A DNA stretch of 64,000 bases from Candidatus Aminicenantota bacterium (lineage in GTDB: Bacteria; Acidobacteriota; Aminicenantia; Aminicenantales; Saccharicenantaceae). A program made the translations under genes and the position numbers. How positions within the stretch are numbered: the first letter of the stretch is position 1; every line of letters starts with the position of its first letter. The stretch is taken from NCBI GenBank assembly GCA_014360005.1, contig JACIYI010000007.1:98204-162203 (forward strand). The letters run 5' to 3'. Below are positions 25,668-33,625 of the stretch, in pieces. The notes beneath the pieces are model-generated. The model was given only the letters and a program-made list of their open reading frames with translations. It searched no databases and was not told where the DNA came from.

Positions 25668-28197
25668 ACCCTAGAGAATTCTGCCCATCCTGGAAAATCA
25701 GGAATTCTCTAGTCAGGGCATAAACAGAATTCTGAAGACCCAGCAACCTTTCCACCACCTCCTGAATTCTAATCGGTTTCTGTGGTTCAAAATCGATAAA
25801 AAACCACAGCTTGGTTCGAGACGAAGACAGCTGCAGTTTAACTTTTCCCTGATATTGTTGGGACAGCTGGTTAAGGGAATCCTCGGTCAATTTTTCATTC
25901 AGCCCCCCTACCCCGGCCACGTCCGGGTCTAACAAATCCAGGCTATAAACCAGGGCCTTGATATCCTGAAAAAGCGGCCGACAATTTGGTCCACAGCGGC
26001 GCAAACTCCGGAACTGCAGTCCCTCGGGTAGAAGGGTGTTGATTGTTCCCAGAAATTCTTCTTCTGGAATATTCTGCAGAGCTTTGAATTCCATGACTTC
26101 AGCCCGGGCCGCCATTCCCAGCGGCAGGGCCGGTCCAAAAGTCAGCAACATCTTAGGATGAAAACCACAGGAGAAAGCCATCTGCCAGCCGGCGCGTCTT
26201 ATGGCTCTTTCCAGCTGGTTGAGCAAGTCATTGTGCGAGATAAAGCGAAAGTGACCGTCTTTCTGATAAACAGCCCGGTAGCGGACTGGTTCGGCCAGGA
26301 TTTCTCCTTTGACTTCGGGCAATTCCACCCCGGGTCCAAGCGCTTCGGCCAGGGACTTAACACGGTATTGGGGCCAGTCGCAGGCCTGACACTGGCCGCA
26401 GACTTTTTCCTGGCAGGACTCGGTATAGCGGGCTTCCCGGGCGGCCTGCAGTTCTTCCAAAAGATAGGACTTTTTGAGCCCGGGGTTGACAATATCCCAG
26501 GGCAGAGAGGCTTCGGGGTCGATGGCCTGAAGATATTTTTTATAATCCAGGCCGGTTTTGGCAAAGGCTTTTTCCCATAGCCCAAAATTGAACTGGTCGA
26601 GCCAGCCGTCAAAACGAGCCCCCAGGCGGTAGGCCTCCAGCAGGACCGCTCCCAGGCGCCGGTCGCCCCTAGAAAAAACTGCTTCCAGGATGGAGGTTTT
26701 TATCCGGTGTTCTTTTAACTCCACCTTTTTCCAGCGGCCGATATTGCTCTTGATATATTCCTGCTTTTGCTGCAATAACTTTTCCTCATCCATGGCCAGC
26801 CACTGGAAGGGGGTGTGGGGCTTGGGAATAAAGGACGAAACGCTCAGGTTGATGGACGGCTGGCTGCCCAGAATTTTCTGCCCCAGTTCCATCAGCCGCC
26901 CGATGAGCCTGATTATAGCCTTGACATCATCGGCCGTTTCTGTTGGCAGGCCGATCATAAAATAGAGCTTCAGCAACCGCCAGCCGTTTTCAAAAGCATA
27001 ACGGGCGGCGGTCAGCAGCTCTTCATCCGATATTTTCTTATTGATAACCCTCCTGAGCCGCTCACTGCCGGCTTCCGGTACCAGAGTGAATCCGGTTTTC
27101 CGGATCCTGACAATATTCTCCACCAATTTTCTGGACAGCCGACCCGGTCTCAAGGAAGGCAGGGAAATGGCGATTTTTTCCTTTTCCAGCCAGGGCAGCA
27201 GATGTTCCATGGTTTCTTCCAGAAAAGGATAATCGCCCACTGACAGAGCATTAAAGGACAGGTCTTCATAGCCGGTAGCCTTCAATCCGGCCCGGGTGGT
27301 CTTGATGGTTTCCCCTGACGTTCGCAAGCGGTAAGGAAAATAAATGCTGGCCGCCTGGCAGAAACGACAGTTCTGGGGACAACCTCTGGCCACTTCTACC
27401 TGCAAGCGGTCAAAAACACTCTGGACGTTGGGAACGATGAACCGGTCGGGGGCCAAAGCTCTTCCCAGCGGGTAGACCAGGCGCTTATTAATTATTTCTG
27501 GAAATCCTGGAAGAGGCCGGGGAACCAGGAGGAAGCTGCCGGGCTGGGGTCGAGCTTCATAGAAAGAGGGCAGATAAAGGCCGGGCAGGTCGGAAAATCC
27601 CCTGACCAGTTCTTCCCTGGTCTTAACCGCATCCTTGAGCTCCAGATAGCGGTCTATTATCTCCAGTATCAGGTCCTCGCCCTCACCCAGGGCAAAAATA
27701 TCGATAAAATCAGCCAGGGGTTCAGGGTTGAGGGCCACCGGTCCGCCGGCAATCACCAGAGGCTGGCTGAGGTCACGGTCGCGGGCCAGGAGCGGAATTT
27801 GACCCAGGTCCAGAATACTTAGCAGGTTGGAATGATTCAGCTCGTAGAGAAGAGAGAAGCCGACGATATCAAACTGAAAAAGAGGTATCTTGTTTTCCAG
27901 GCTATACAACGGCAGGTCGGCGGCCCGCAGACTGACTTCCAGGTCAGGCCAGGGAGCATAAACTCTTTCGGCCAGGACTTCGGGCCTCTGATTCAAAACC
28001 TGGTAGAGAATCCTTTGCCCGAGGTAAGATAGGCCAATTTCATAAACTTCGGGGAAAGCCAGGGCCACCCTGACTTTGACCCGGTCAGGGTCTTTCTTTA
28101 TCTGATTCCACTCCCCACCGGTATAACGTCCGGGTTTCTGAACCTGACGCCACAGGAGCTCCAGTTTTTTCAGATCCAGCGGTTGAACTGTTTTCAT
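25654..28197 (-). CDS. TIGR03960-type radical SAM protein fused to DUF2344
   Basis: This 847-residue protein has three parts. Residues about 1-240 form a B12-binding-like alpha/beta domain. Residues about 240-560 form the radical SAM domain, with VARGCPQNCRFCQAA carrying the cluster cysteines at about 270-278. From about 640 on (RYRAVYQKDGHFRFISHNDLL) lies a DUF2344 domain, often a separate protein in other bacteria. A CxxCxxC motif (KVCGQCQAC, near 600) links them. The family usually travels with rodA, ribonuclease G and ribosomal L21/L27 genes, but its reaction is not established as far as I know. Here it is last in the mre operon, 27 bases after rodA, with GAGGGAG before the ATG. A tRNA or ribosome modification role is plausible but inferred. 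Confidence 0.85.
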   Translation of the reverse strand: MKTVQPLDLKKLELLWRQVQKPGRYTGGEWNQIKKDPDRVKVRVALAFPEVYEIGLSYLGQRILYQVLNQRPEVLAERVYAPWPDLEVSLRAADLPLYSLENKIPLFQFDIVGFSLLYELNHSNLLSILDLGQIPLLARDRDLSQPLVIAGGPVALNPEPLADFIDIFALGEGEDLILEIIDRYLELKDAVKTREELVRGFSDLPGLYLPSFYEARPQPGSFLLVPRPLPGFPEIINKRLVYPLGRALAPDRFIVPNVQSVFDRLQVEVARGCPQNCRFCQAASIYFPYRLRTSGETIKTTRAGLKATGYEDLSFNALSVGDYPFLEETMEHLLPWLEKEKIAISLPSLRPGRLSRKLVENIVRIRKTGFTLVPEAGSERLRRVINKKISDEELLTAARYAFENGWRLLKLYFMIGLPTETADDVKAIIRLIGRLMELGQKILGSQPSINLSVSSFIPKPHTPFQWLAMDEEKLLQQKQEYIKSNIGRWKKVELKEHRIKTSILEAVFSRGDRRLGAVLLEAYRLGARFDGWLDQFNFGLWEKAFAKTGLDYKKYLQAIDPEASLPWDIVNPGLKKSYLLEELQAAREARYTESCQEKVCGQCQACDWPQYRVKSLAEALGPGVELPEVKGEILAEPVRYRAVYQKDGHFRFISHNDLLNQLERAIRRAGWQMAFSCGFHPKMLLTFGPALPLGMAARAEVMEFKALQNIPEEEFLGTINTLLPEGLQFRSLRRCGPNCRPLFQDIKALVYSLDLLDPDVAGVGGLNEKLTEDSLNQLSQQYQGKVKLQLSSSRTKLWFFIDFEPQKPIRIQEVVERLLGLQNSVYALTREFLIFQDGQNSLGSTTR

Positions 28198-28224
28198 CTC
28201 CCTCTTTTCCCGGAGAATTTAAAT

Positions 28225-29316
28225 TTAAATGAAGGCAAAGCGGCGCATGCGCACATTTATGACCAGGCTGCAGGCCAGAAAGCTGGACAGTAAGGACGAG
28301 CCACCGTAACTCAGTAAAGGAATCGGTATCCCGGTAATCGGGAACAGGCCGACCAGCATCATCACGTTGATCAGAAACTGGCCGCCGATCATCATGGCCA
28401 CTAGGAAAGCCAGGTAAACCCCGGCTCGGTCCGGAGATAGCCAGACGGTGGAAAAGAGCCTGTAAAGAAACAGGAAATAGAGGACAAAAACAACCAGCAG
28501 GCCCAGGAAGCCCATTTCTTCAGCTATCACTGCCATGATAAAGTCGGTATGTCTGGCCGGCAAAAACCTCAACTGGCTCTGGGTCCCCTTATGATAGCCT
28601 TTGCCGGTCAAGCCGCCCGAACCGATGGCAATCTTGGATTGCCTCAGTTGATAGCCGGACCCTCTCGGGTCCTGGCTGGGGGCGAGCAGAGTTTCAATTC
28701 TCTTTTTCTGATAATCTTTTAGGGCCAGATTCCAGCCACCGACTCCGGCTATCAGAGAGACGATGATGATAATGGCCACATATTTTTTATTAATTCCAGC
28801 CAGAATGTAGGTGCCGATTAGAATCGGGATATAGGTCAGGGCTGTACCCAGGTCGGGCTGCAGAGCGGTCAAAAAAGCCGGCAGTCCGACCAGAGCCGAA
28901 CTCAGGGCAAAGGCCCTGAAGGACATGCGGTCTTCCCGGTATTCCGAAAAAATCCTGGCCAGCACCAGGATGACGGCAATCTTGGTCAGTTCCGATGGCT
29001 GGACCTGAAATGACCCCAGGACAATCCAGCTCCTGGTGTTGGCTACCACCCGGCCGAACAGCAGCAGCCCCAGAAGGATCAGGTTCATAAAAACATACAG
29101 CGGAATAGAAATAGTTAGCAGAAATTTGTAATCTATCATGATGGCCACCAGCAGAGCTAGCAGGCTGACCAGCAGGAAGGCTATCTGCCGCCAGACAAAC
29201 TGGCTGGCCTGAAAATAGATGGCGCTGTAAACAAAAACTATTCCGATGATGGAAACGAGGACCATCAGCAGGATGGTCAGTACGTCAATCTCTCTGAATA
29301 TTCGTCTATCTAACAT
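28225..29316 (-). CDS. rodA: Rod-shape-determining peptidoglycan glycosyltransferase RodA
   Basis: This 363-residue SEDS-family protein has about ten membrane helices. Family landmarks are QPSELTKIAVILVLARIF, LQPDLGTALTYIPILIG with the catalytic-type Asp, FLPARHTDFIMAVIAEEMGF and the C-terminal GIPIPLLSYGGSSLL. RodA polymerises lipid II in the inner membrane together with PBP2. The gene overlaps the end of mrdA by 11 bases, showing tight coupling in the mreBCD-mrdA-rodA order. The length is typical. Confidence 0.95.
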   Translation of the reverse strand: MLDRRIFREIDVLTILLMVLVSIIGIVFVYSAIYFQASQFVWRQIAFLLVSLLALLVAIMIDYKFLLTISIPLYVFMNLILLGLLLFGRVVANTRSWIVLGSFQVQPSELTKIAVILVLARIFSEYREDRMSFRAFALSSALVGLPAFLTALQPDLGTALTYIPILIGTYILAGINKKYVAIIIIVSLIAGVGGWNLALKDYQKKRIETLLAPSQDPRGSGYQLRQSKIAIGSGGLTGKGYHKGTQSQLRFLPARHTDFIMAVIAEEMGFLGLLVVFVLYFLFLYRLFSTVWLSPDRAGVYLAFLVAMMIGGQFLINVMMLVGLFPITGIPIPLLSYGGSSLLSSFLACSLVINVRMRRFAFI

Positions 29317-31090
29317 ATTTTTCTCGATAAGCCTGGAAGATCTTACCGGCGATAGGCGCGGCTGTCTCCCCGCCCATTCCTCCGAATTCGACTAGGACCG
29401 TGACCACAACCTCCGGATTGTGGCGCGGGGCAAAGCCGGTGAACCAGGAATGAGTCTTCTTTAGTTCACCTCCCGTCTGGCTTAACCTCTCGGCCGTCTC
29501 CCGGCTGATGAGCTGGGTGGAGCCGGTTTTGCCGCAAACATCGAACCCTGGCTGGTAGGCTCCCTGTCCGGTTCCCTGGTTGTTAACCGAGCGCCACATA
29601 CCTTCAACCACTTTCTCAATAATGGATTCGGGCAGGTCGATGCGGCTGACTGCCGGCGGCTCTTCCCGACTTTTTACCAGATGGGGCCTGATTTTCTTGC
29701 CGCGGTTGGCTACTAATGAGGTCAGGTAAGCCATTTGCAAGGGAGTAACCAGCAGCGGACCCTGGCCAATGGCCACAGAAATTGTTTCCCCCGGGAACCA
29801 GGCCTGTCGCAAAAATTTTCTTTTCCAGTCAGTGCTGGGGACCAGCCCTTCTTTTTCACCCGGCAGGTCAATTTCGGTCTTCTGTCCCAGGCCCATCATC
29901 CTGGCATAAGCGGCTATGGTATCAATGTCCAGTCTTCGTCCAAGCTGATAAAAATAAACGTTGCAGGAATTTTTTATGGCCTCAGGCAGATTAAGCTGGC
30001 CATGCCCCGGTTTGAACCAGCAGGCAAATTCCTTGTTATAAATCTTTATGGAGCCGCTGCAAAAAAAGGTCGAATTCTCGGTAATTACTCCTTCATTCAG
30101 AGCGGCTAGGGCCATCACTATCTTGAAAGTCGAGCCTGGAGAATACAGCCCCCTGATGACCCTGTTCTCCAGCGGTTTCCCCGGGTCATTTATAATGGCC
30201 AGCCACTCTTCAGCCGAGAAACGGTTGATAAAACGATTGGGGTCATAGGAAGGAGAGCTGGCCCAGACCAGGCAGTCCCCGCTCCTCGGGTCCAGAACTA
30301 CTATGGCCCCTTCTCTCCCCTGGAGCAGCGCTTCGGCTTTTCTTTGCAGGTCAAAATCAATGGTCAGTTCCAGGTTGTGCCCAGGCTGCGGTTCTGTCCG
30401 GCTGATTTCAGCCCGGGGCCGGCCCAGACTGTCCACTATTTCCTGAATTTTTCCATCTCGCCCCGCCAGCTGGTCATTGTATTGTTTTTCCAGGCCCGAC
30501 TTGCCCACCATTTCGCCGGCCCGCCATTGTTTTTCTGGCTGGGTTCGGAGTTCGTCTACTGAGACTTCCTGAAGATAGCCGATGAGGTGAGCTCCTGTCT
30601 GGCCAAAAGGATAAAACCTTTTGGGTTCTACCTCCAGCTTGATTTCCGGGAATTCATCTTTCCTGGCTTCGATGATAGAAACTTCTTCCAGCTTCAGGTT
30701 ATCCTTGATGACGATGGGTTCGAAAGTCGGCAGGAACCGGTAACGGTCTATTCTCTTTCTCAGGTCTTCCTGGCTCAGACCCAGAAGCTGGCTGAGTTCA
30801 ATCAGTGTTTGGTCATAATCGCTGATAGCTTCGCGGATCAGAGATACCTTGAAGCTGGGAGCATTTTCGGCCAGGATAACTTTCTGCCGGTCAAGAATCA
30901 GCCCCCGCGGGGCCTCCAGCGGAAATTCCCTGATACGGTTAGCTTCGGCCATCTTCCAGTACTTCTGGTGGTCAAGCACCTGGATTTTCCAGTAAAAAAT
31001 CAGGACCAGGAGCAACAGGACCGCCAGCACCATCAGGGTCACCTTCGACCGCCTGATGGCGACGGTCAAATCTTCATATATCCTGGCCAT
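29306..31090 (-). CDS. mrdA: Penicillin-binding protein 2 (peptidoglycan transpeptidase)
   Basis: This 594-residue class B PBP has one N-terminal membrane anchor (about 16-35), then the dimerisation domain (RGLILDRQKVILAENAPSF) and a transpeptidase domain. The domain carries SPGSTFKIVMA near 320 (catalytic Ser and Lys), NSCNVYFYQLG for the SxN motif and CGKTGSTQ near 518 for KTG. A TTG at 31102 is also in frame, but GAGG sits six bases before ATG 31090, the more likely start. It cross-links the glycan made by RodA during elongation. A beta-lactam target is expected from the family. Confidence 0.94.
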   Translation of the reverse strand: MARIYEDLTVAIRRSKVTLMVLAVLLLLVLIFYWKIQVLDHQKYWKMAEANRIREFPLEAPRGLILDRQKVILAENAPSFKVSLIREAISDYDQTLIELSQLLGLSQEDLRKRIDRYRFLPTFEPIVIKDNLKLEEVSIIEARKDEFPEIKLEVEPKRFYPFGQTGAHLIGYLQEVSVDELRTQPEKQWRAGEMVGKSGLEKQYNDQLAGRDGKIQEIVDSLGRPRAEISRTEPQPGHNLELTIDFDLQRKAEALLQGREGAIVVLDPRSGDCLVWASSPSYDPNRFINRFSAEEWLAIINDPGKPLENRVIRGLYSPGSTFKIVMALAALNEGVITENSTFFCSGSIKIYNKEFACWFKPGHGQLNLPEAIKNSCNVYFYQLGRRLDIDTIAAYARMMGLGQKTEIDLPGEKEGLVPSTDWKRKFLRQAWFPGETISVAIGQGPLLVTPLQMAYLTSLVANRGKKIRPHLVKSREEPPAVSRIDLPESIIEKVVEGMWRSVNNQGTGQGAYQPGFDVCGKTGSTQLISRETAERLSQTGGELKKTHSWFTGFAPRHNPEVVVTVLVEFGGMGGETAAPIAGKIFQAYREKYVR

Positions 31091-31098
31091 GTCAATCC

Positions 31099-31578
31099 TC
31101 AAACCGCTGGGTTTAATTTCTTGAAAATATTAATAATCAGACTGGCCAGCAGGGCCGAGAAAAAGGGCTGCAAATACAGGGCTGGCTGGCTGTAGAGCAG
31201 GCTTTTTCTGAATATCAGGAAATAAAATATGGCCCAGAAAAACAGCTGGAATAAGCTCATGATAAATAAAAATACGAGCCGCTTATAAAAAGTGTGCACG
31301 TCCAGCCTCTGGCTTAGCCAGCCGGTCAGAAAGCCAGAAACGGTCAGGCTCAACCCTGATAGACCGAAGACACCATGAGATAGAGCATCCTGCACCAGGC
31401 CGGCGCAGGTCCCCATGATCGCTCCGTTCAGCTCGCCATAAAAAACGGCCGTAAAAAATACCAGGATGGCGAAGCTGTTGACCAGCAAAACCAGGCTCGG
31501 TTCCAGCCAGCCCAGCAGGGCATAAAGCCCTACCGCCAGAATTAACCCCAGAACCAGGATGAATCCTTTTCTGACCAC
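31099..31578 (-). CDS. mreD: Rod shape-determining protein MreD
   Basis: This 159-residue membrane protein has about five or six helices and sits between mreC and mrdA, the standard position. The sequence is poorly conserved, as usual for MreD, but GELNGAIMGTCAGLVQDALSHG is a recognisable family segment. It starts with GTG 31578, preceded by GAGGTAAGAG, only three bases after the mreC stop. It helps couple the MreB cytoskeleton to the wall-synthesis complex in the inner membrane. Family assignment rests partly on gene order. Confidence 0.88.
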   Translation of the reverse strand: MVRKGFILVLGLILAVGLYALLGWLEPSLVLLVNSFAILVFFTAVFYGELNGAIMGTCAGLVQDALSHGVFGLSGLSLTVSGFLTGWLSQRLDVHTFYKRLVFLFIMSLFQLFFWAIFYFLIFRKSLLYSQPALYLQPFFSALLASLIINIFKKLNPAV

Positions 31579-31581
31579 CTC

Positions 31582-32418
31582 TTACCTCAGAATTATTTCG
31601 CTATTTTTCAAGACCGCCACCAGTTTTAGCTCTCTTATATCAAAATAGGGCTGGACGACAATCTTCTTGAAAATACCCTCCCTGGTTGAAACCTGGATAA
31701 TCCGGCCGACCTTGATACCGGGCGGGTAGACCTGGTCAAAGCCCGAAGTCAGGACCTCATCCCCCTCAATCCCGACAGGCGAACTGGCCATGACATACTT
31801 GACCTGACATCTTCCCTGCCCGTCACCCGACAGGATGCCCATCATCCGGTCACCGCTGGAAATTACCGCCACCCCGCTTTCTTCAGAAGTAATCAGTACC
31901 ACCCTGGTTTCATGAGCTCCGATTTGTTCGACCGTCCGGCCGATGAGGTGGCCGGATTTGTCGCAGACCGGCAGGTTTCGCCCCAGGCCGTCGGCCGTGC
32001 CCCGGTTGATGATGATGGATCGATAATAGTTGGAGGTATCAAAACCGATGGTCCTGGCCGGGACCACGCTTCCGGCGATCAACTTCAGGTTGGCCTCAAG
32101 CTCGGACTGGCTGAGACTAAGCTTCAATTTTTCCTGCAGCAGTTGATTGGCCTGTCTCAGAAAAAATATCTCCCGGGCCAGTTCCTGGTTTTCCTTCTGC
32201 ACCTGGCTCAGGTACCTCAGGTTATTCCAGCTGGAAGCTATCAGCCGATAACCACCGACAGCCGCCTTCTGCACCGGCGAAAACAGACTGAACAGAATCT
32301 TTTCCAGCAGGGTCTGCCGGCCGCCGAGCGGAATCTGGTAGGAAATTAAAATCAGGTGGAAAAATACCAGCAATCCGGCTAACAGGTATTTATTCTTTAA
32401 GAGGCGGGTCGGAGACAT
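31582..32418 (-). CDS. mreC: Rod shape-determining protein MreC
   Basis: This 278-residue protein has an N-terminal membrane anchor (about 10-27), a coiled coil (NLRYLSQVQKENQELAREIF and on, about 60-105) and the beta-barrel MreC core with FDTSNYYRSIIINRGTADGL and SGDGQGRCQVKYV. In-frame TTG and ATG codons are adjacent; the ATG at 32418 is taken as start, with a weak Shine-Dalgarno sequence. MreC is periplasmic, binds PBP2 and activates the RodA-PBP2 pair. It lies 20 bases below mreB. Confidence 0.93.
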   Translation of the reverse strand: MSPTRLLKNKYLLAGLLVFFHLILISYQIPLGGRQTLLEKILFSLFSPVQKAAVGGYRLIASSWNNLRYLSQVQKENQELAREIFFLRQANQLLQEKLKLSLSQSELEANLKLIAGSVVPARTIGFDTSNYYRSIIINRGTADGLGRNLPVCDKSGHLIGRTVEQIGAHETRVVLITSEESGVAVISSGDRMMGILSGDGQGRCQVKYVMASSPVGIEGDEVLTSGFDQVYPPGIKVGRIIQVSTREGIFKKIVVQPYFDIRELKLVAVLKNSEIILR

Positions 32419-32437
32419 CAAAGCTCGGGTTTGCTAA

Positions 32438-33469
32438 TCACTCCAGCGATATTTTCTTCAACAGGTCGATATCATCCAGCAGGCGGCCGGCCCCCATGAC
32501 CACCGAGGTCAGCGGGTCTTCGGTGATGAATACTGGCAGCTGTGTCTCTTCTCTTATTCTTTTATCCAGATTTTTCAACAGCGAACCGCCACCGGTCAGG
32601 ATGATACCGCGGTCAATGATGTCGGCCGACAGCTCGGGCGGAGTTCTCTCCAGGGCAATGCGCACGGCATTGATGATAGCCGTCACCACTTCCTCAATGG
32701 CTTCCCGGATTTCCTGGTCGTCAACCACAATCGTCCTGGGGATGCCCTCCCGCAGGTCGCGGCCCTTGATTTCCATGGTCAGTGATTCATCCAGTGGGTA
32801 GGCCGAACCCAGCTGCATCTTCACTTGTTCGGCTGTCTTCTCTCCTATCAGCAGATTGTATTTCTTCTTCAGGTAATGGATTATGGCTTCATCCATTTCG
32901 TTGCTGGCTACTCTAATGGAATGATTGAACACTACCCCCCTCAGTGAAATGACGGCAATGTCCGTAGTCCCGCCGCCGATGTCGACGATCATATTGCCCG
33001 TGGGTTCGGAGATGGGCAGCTCAGCTCCCACGGCCGCGGCCATCGGCTGTTCCACGATGTAAACCTCCGATGCCTTGGCTCTCAGGGCCACGTCTTTCAC
33101 CGCCCTTCTTTCCACCTGGGTAATGCCGGTGGGAATGCCGATGACAATTCTGGGGCGGAGCAAGAAGCCGCGATTGTTCATGGCCTGCTTGATGAAATAG
33201 TCCAACATCCTTTCGGCAATTTCAAAATCGGCTATTACTCCATCCCGCATGGGTTTGATGGCGACCACATTGTTGGGTGTCTTGCCCAGCATTTCCTTGG
33301 CCCGGTTGCCCACCGCTTCGATTTTCCCGGTCTGTTTGTTAATTACCACGATCGAGGGTTCCTGAACCACTATTCCCCGACCCTTCAGGTAAACCAGGGT
33401 GTTGGCTGTTCCTAGGTCCACAGCCAGGTCACAGAATAACCGGTCTTTAATCCAGCTCCAGAGGCTCAT
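32438..33469 (-). CDS. mreB: Rod shape-determining actin homologue MreB
   Basis: This 343-residue protein has the actin-fold nucleotide motifs VDLGTANTLVYLKG (phosphate 1), IVDIGGGTTDIAVISL (phosphate 2) and LTGGGSLLKNLD (adenosine). SLWSWIKDRLF at the N-terminus is a plausible amphipathic membrane-binding segment. A start at 33484 lacks a Shine-Dalgarno sequence, whereas AAAGGACGGCT precedes ATG 33469. It polymerises under the inner membrane and directs lateral wall growth. First gene of a six-gene minus-strand operon; divergent from the OPT transporter. Confidence 0.95.
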   Translation of the reverse strand: MSLWSWIKDRLFCDLAVDLGTANTLVYLKGRGIVVQEPSIVVINKQTGKIEAVGNRAKEMLGKTPNNVVAIKPMRDGVIADFEIAERMLDYFIKQAMNNRGFLLRPRIVIGIPTGITQVERRAVKDVALRAKASEVYIVEQPMAAAVGAELPISEPTGNMIVDIGGGTTDIAVISLRGVVFNHSIRVASNEMDEAIIHYLKKKYNLLIGEKTAEQVKMQLGSAYPLDESLTMEIKGRDLREGIPRTIVVDDQEIREAIEEVVTAIINAVRIALERTPPELSADIIDRGIILTGGGSLLKNLDKRIREETQLPVFITEDPLTSVVMGAGRLLDDIDLLKKISLE

Positions 33470-33504
33470 AGCCGTCCTTTCCATTTAATAAATTAACATT
33501 ATCT

Positions 33505-33533
33505 TATTTAACACAAAAGGGCAGCCGTAGCAA
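33505..33533 (-). promoter_or_regulatory. Possible mreB operon promoter
   Basis: On the minus strand, TTGCTA (33533-33528), a 17-base spacer and TAAATA (33510-33505). A TAAGAT sequence a few bases further on is an alternative -10. Weak match, included because the six-gene operon needs a start here. Confidence 0.3.
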
Positions 33534-33566
33534 ATATTTATTTGGTCGAAAAGGGCAAGAATTATC

Positions 33567-33596
33567 TTGACTTAACCTCTGTTTTTTTAATATACA
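33567..33596 (+). promoter_or_regulatory. Predicted promoter of the OPT transporter gene
   Basis: TTGACT at 33567-33572, an 18-base spacer and TATACA at 33591-33596, about 30 bases before ATG 33626. It lies inside the longest open frame and so supports the shorter coding sequence. Confidence 0.5.
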
Positions 33597-33625
33597 TAAA
33601 GAAAAATACCGGAAAGGAGAGCCAG

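Noticed and set aside
33542..33625. Upstream start for the OPT transporter
   Set aside because: ATG 33626 has a good ribosome site and fits family length; the predicted promoter lies inside the extension.
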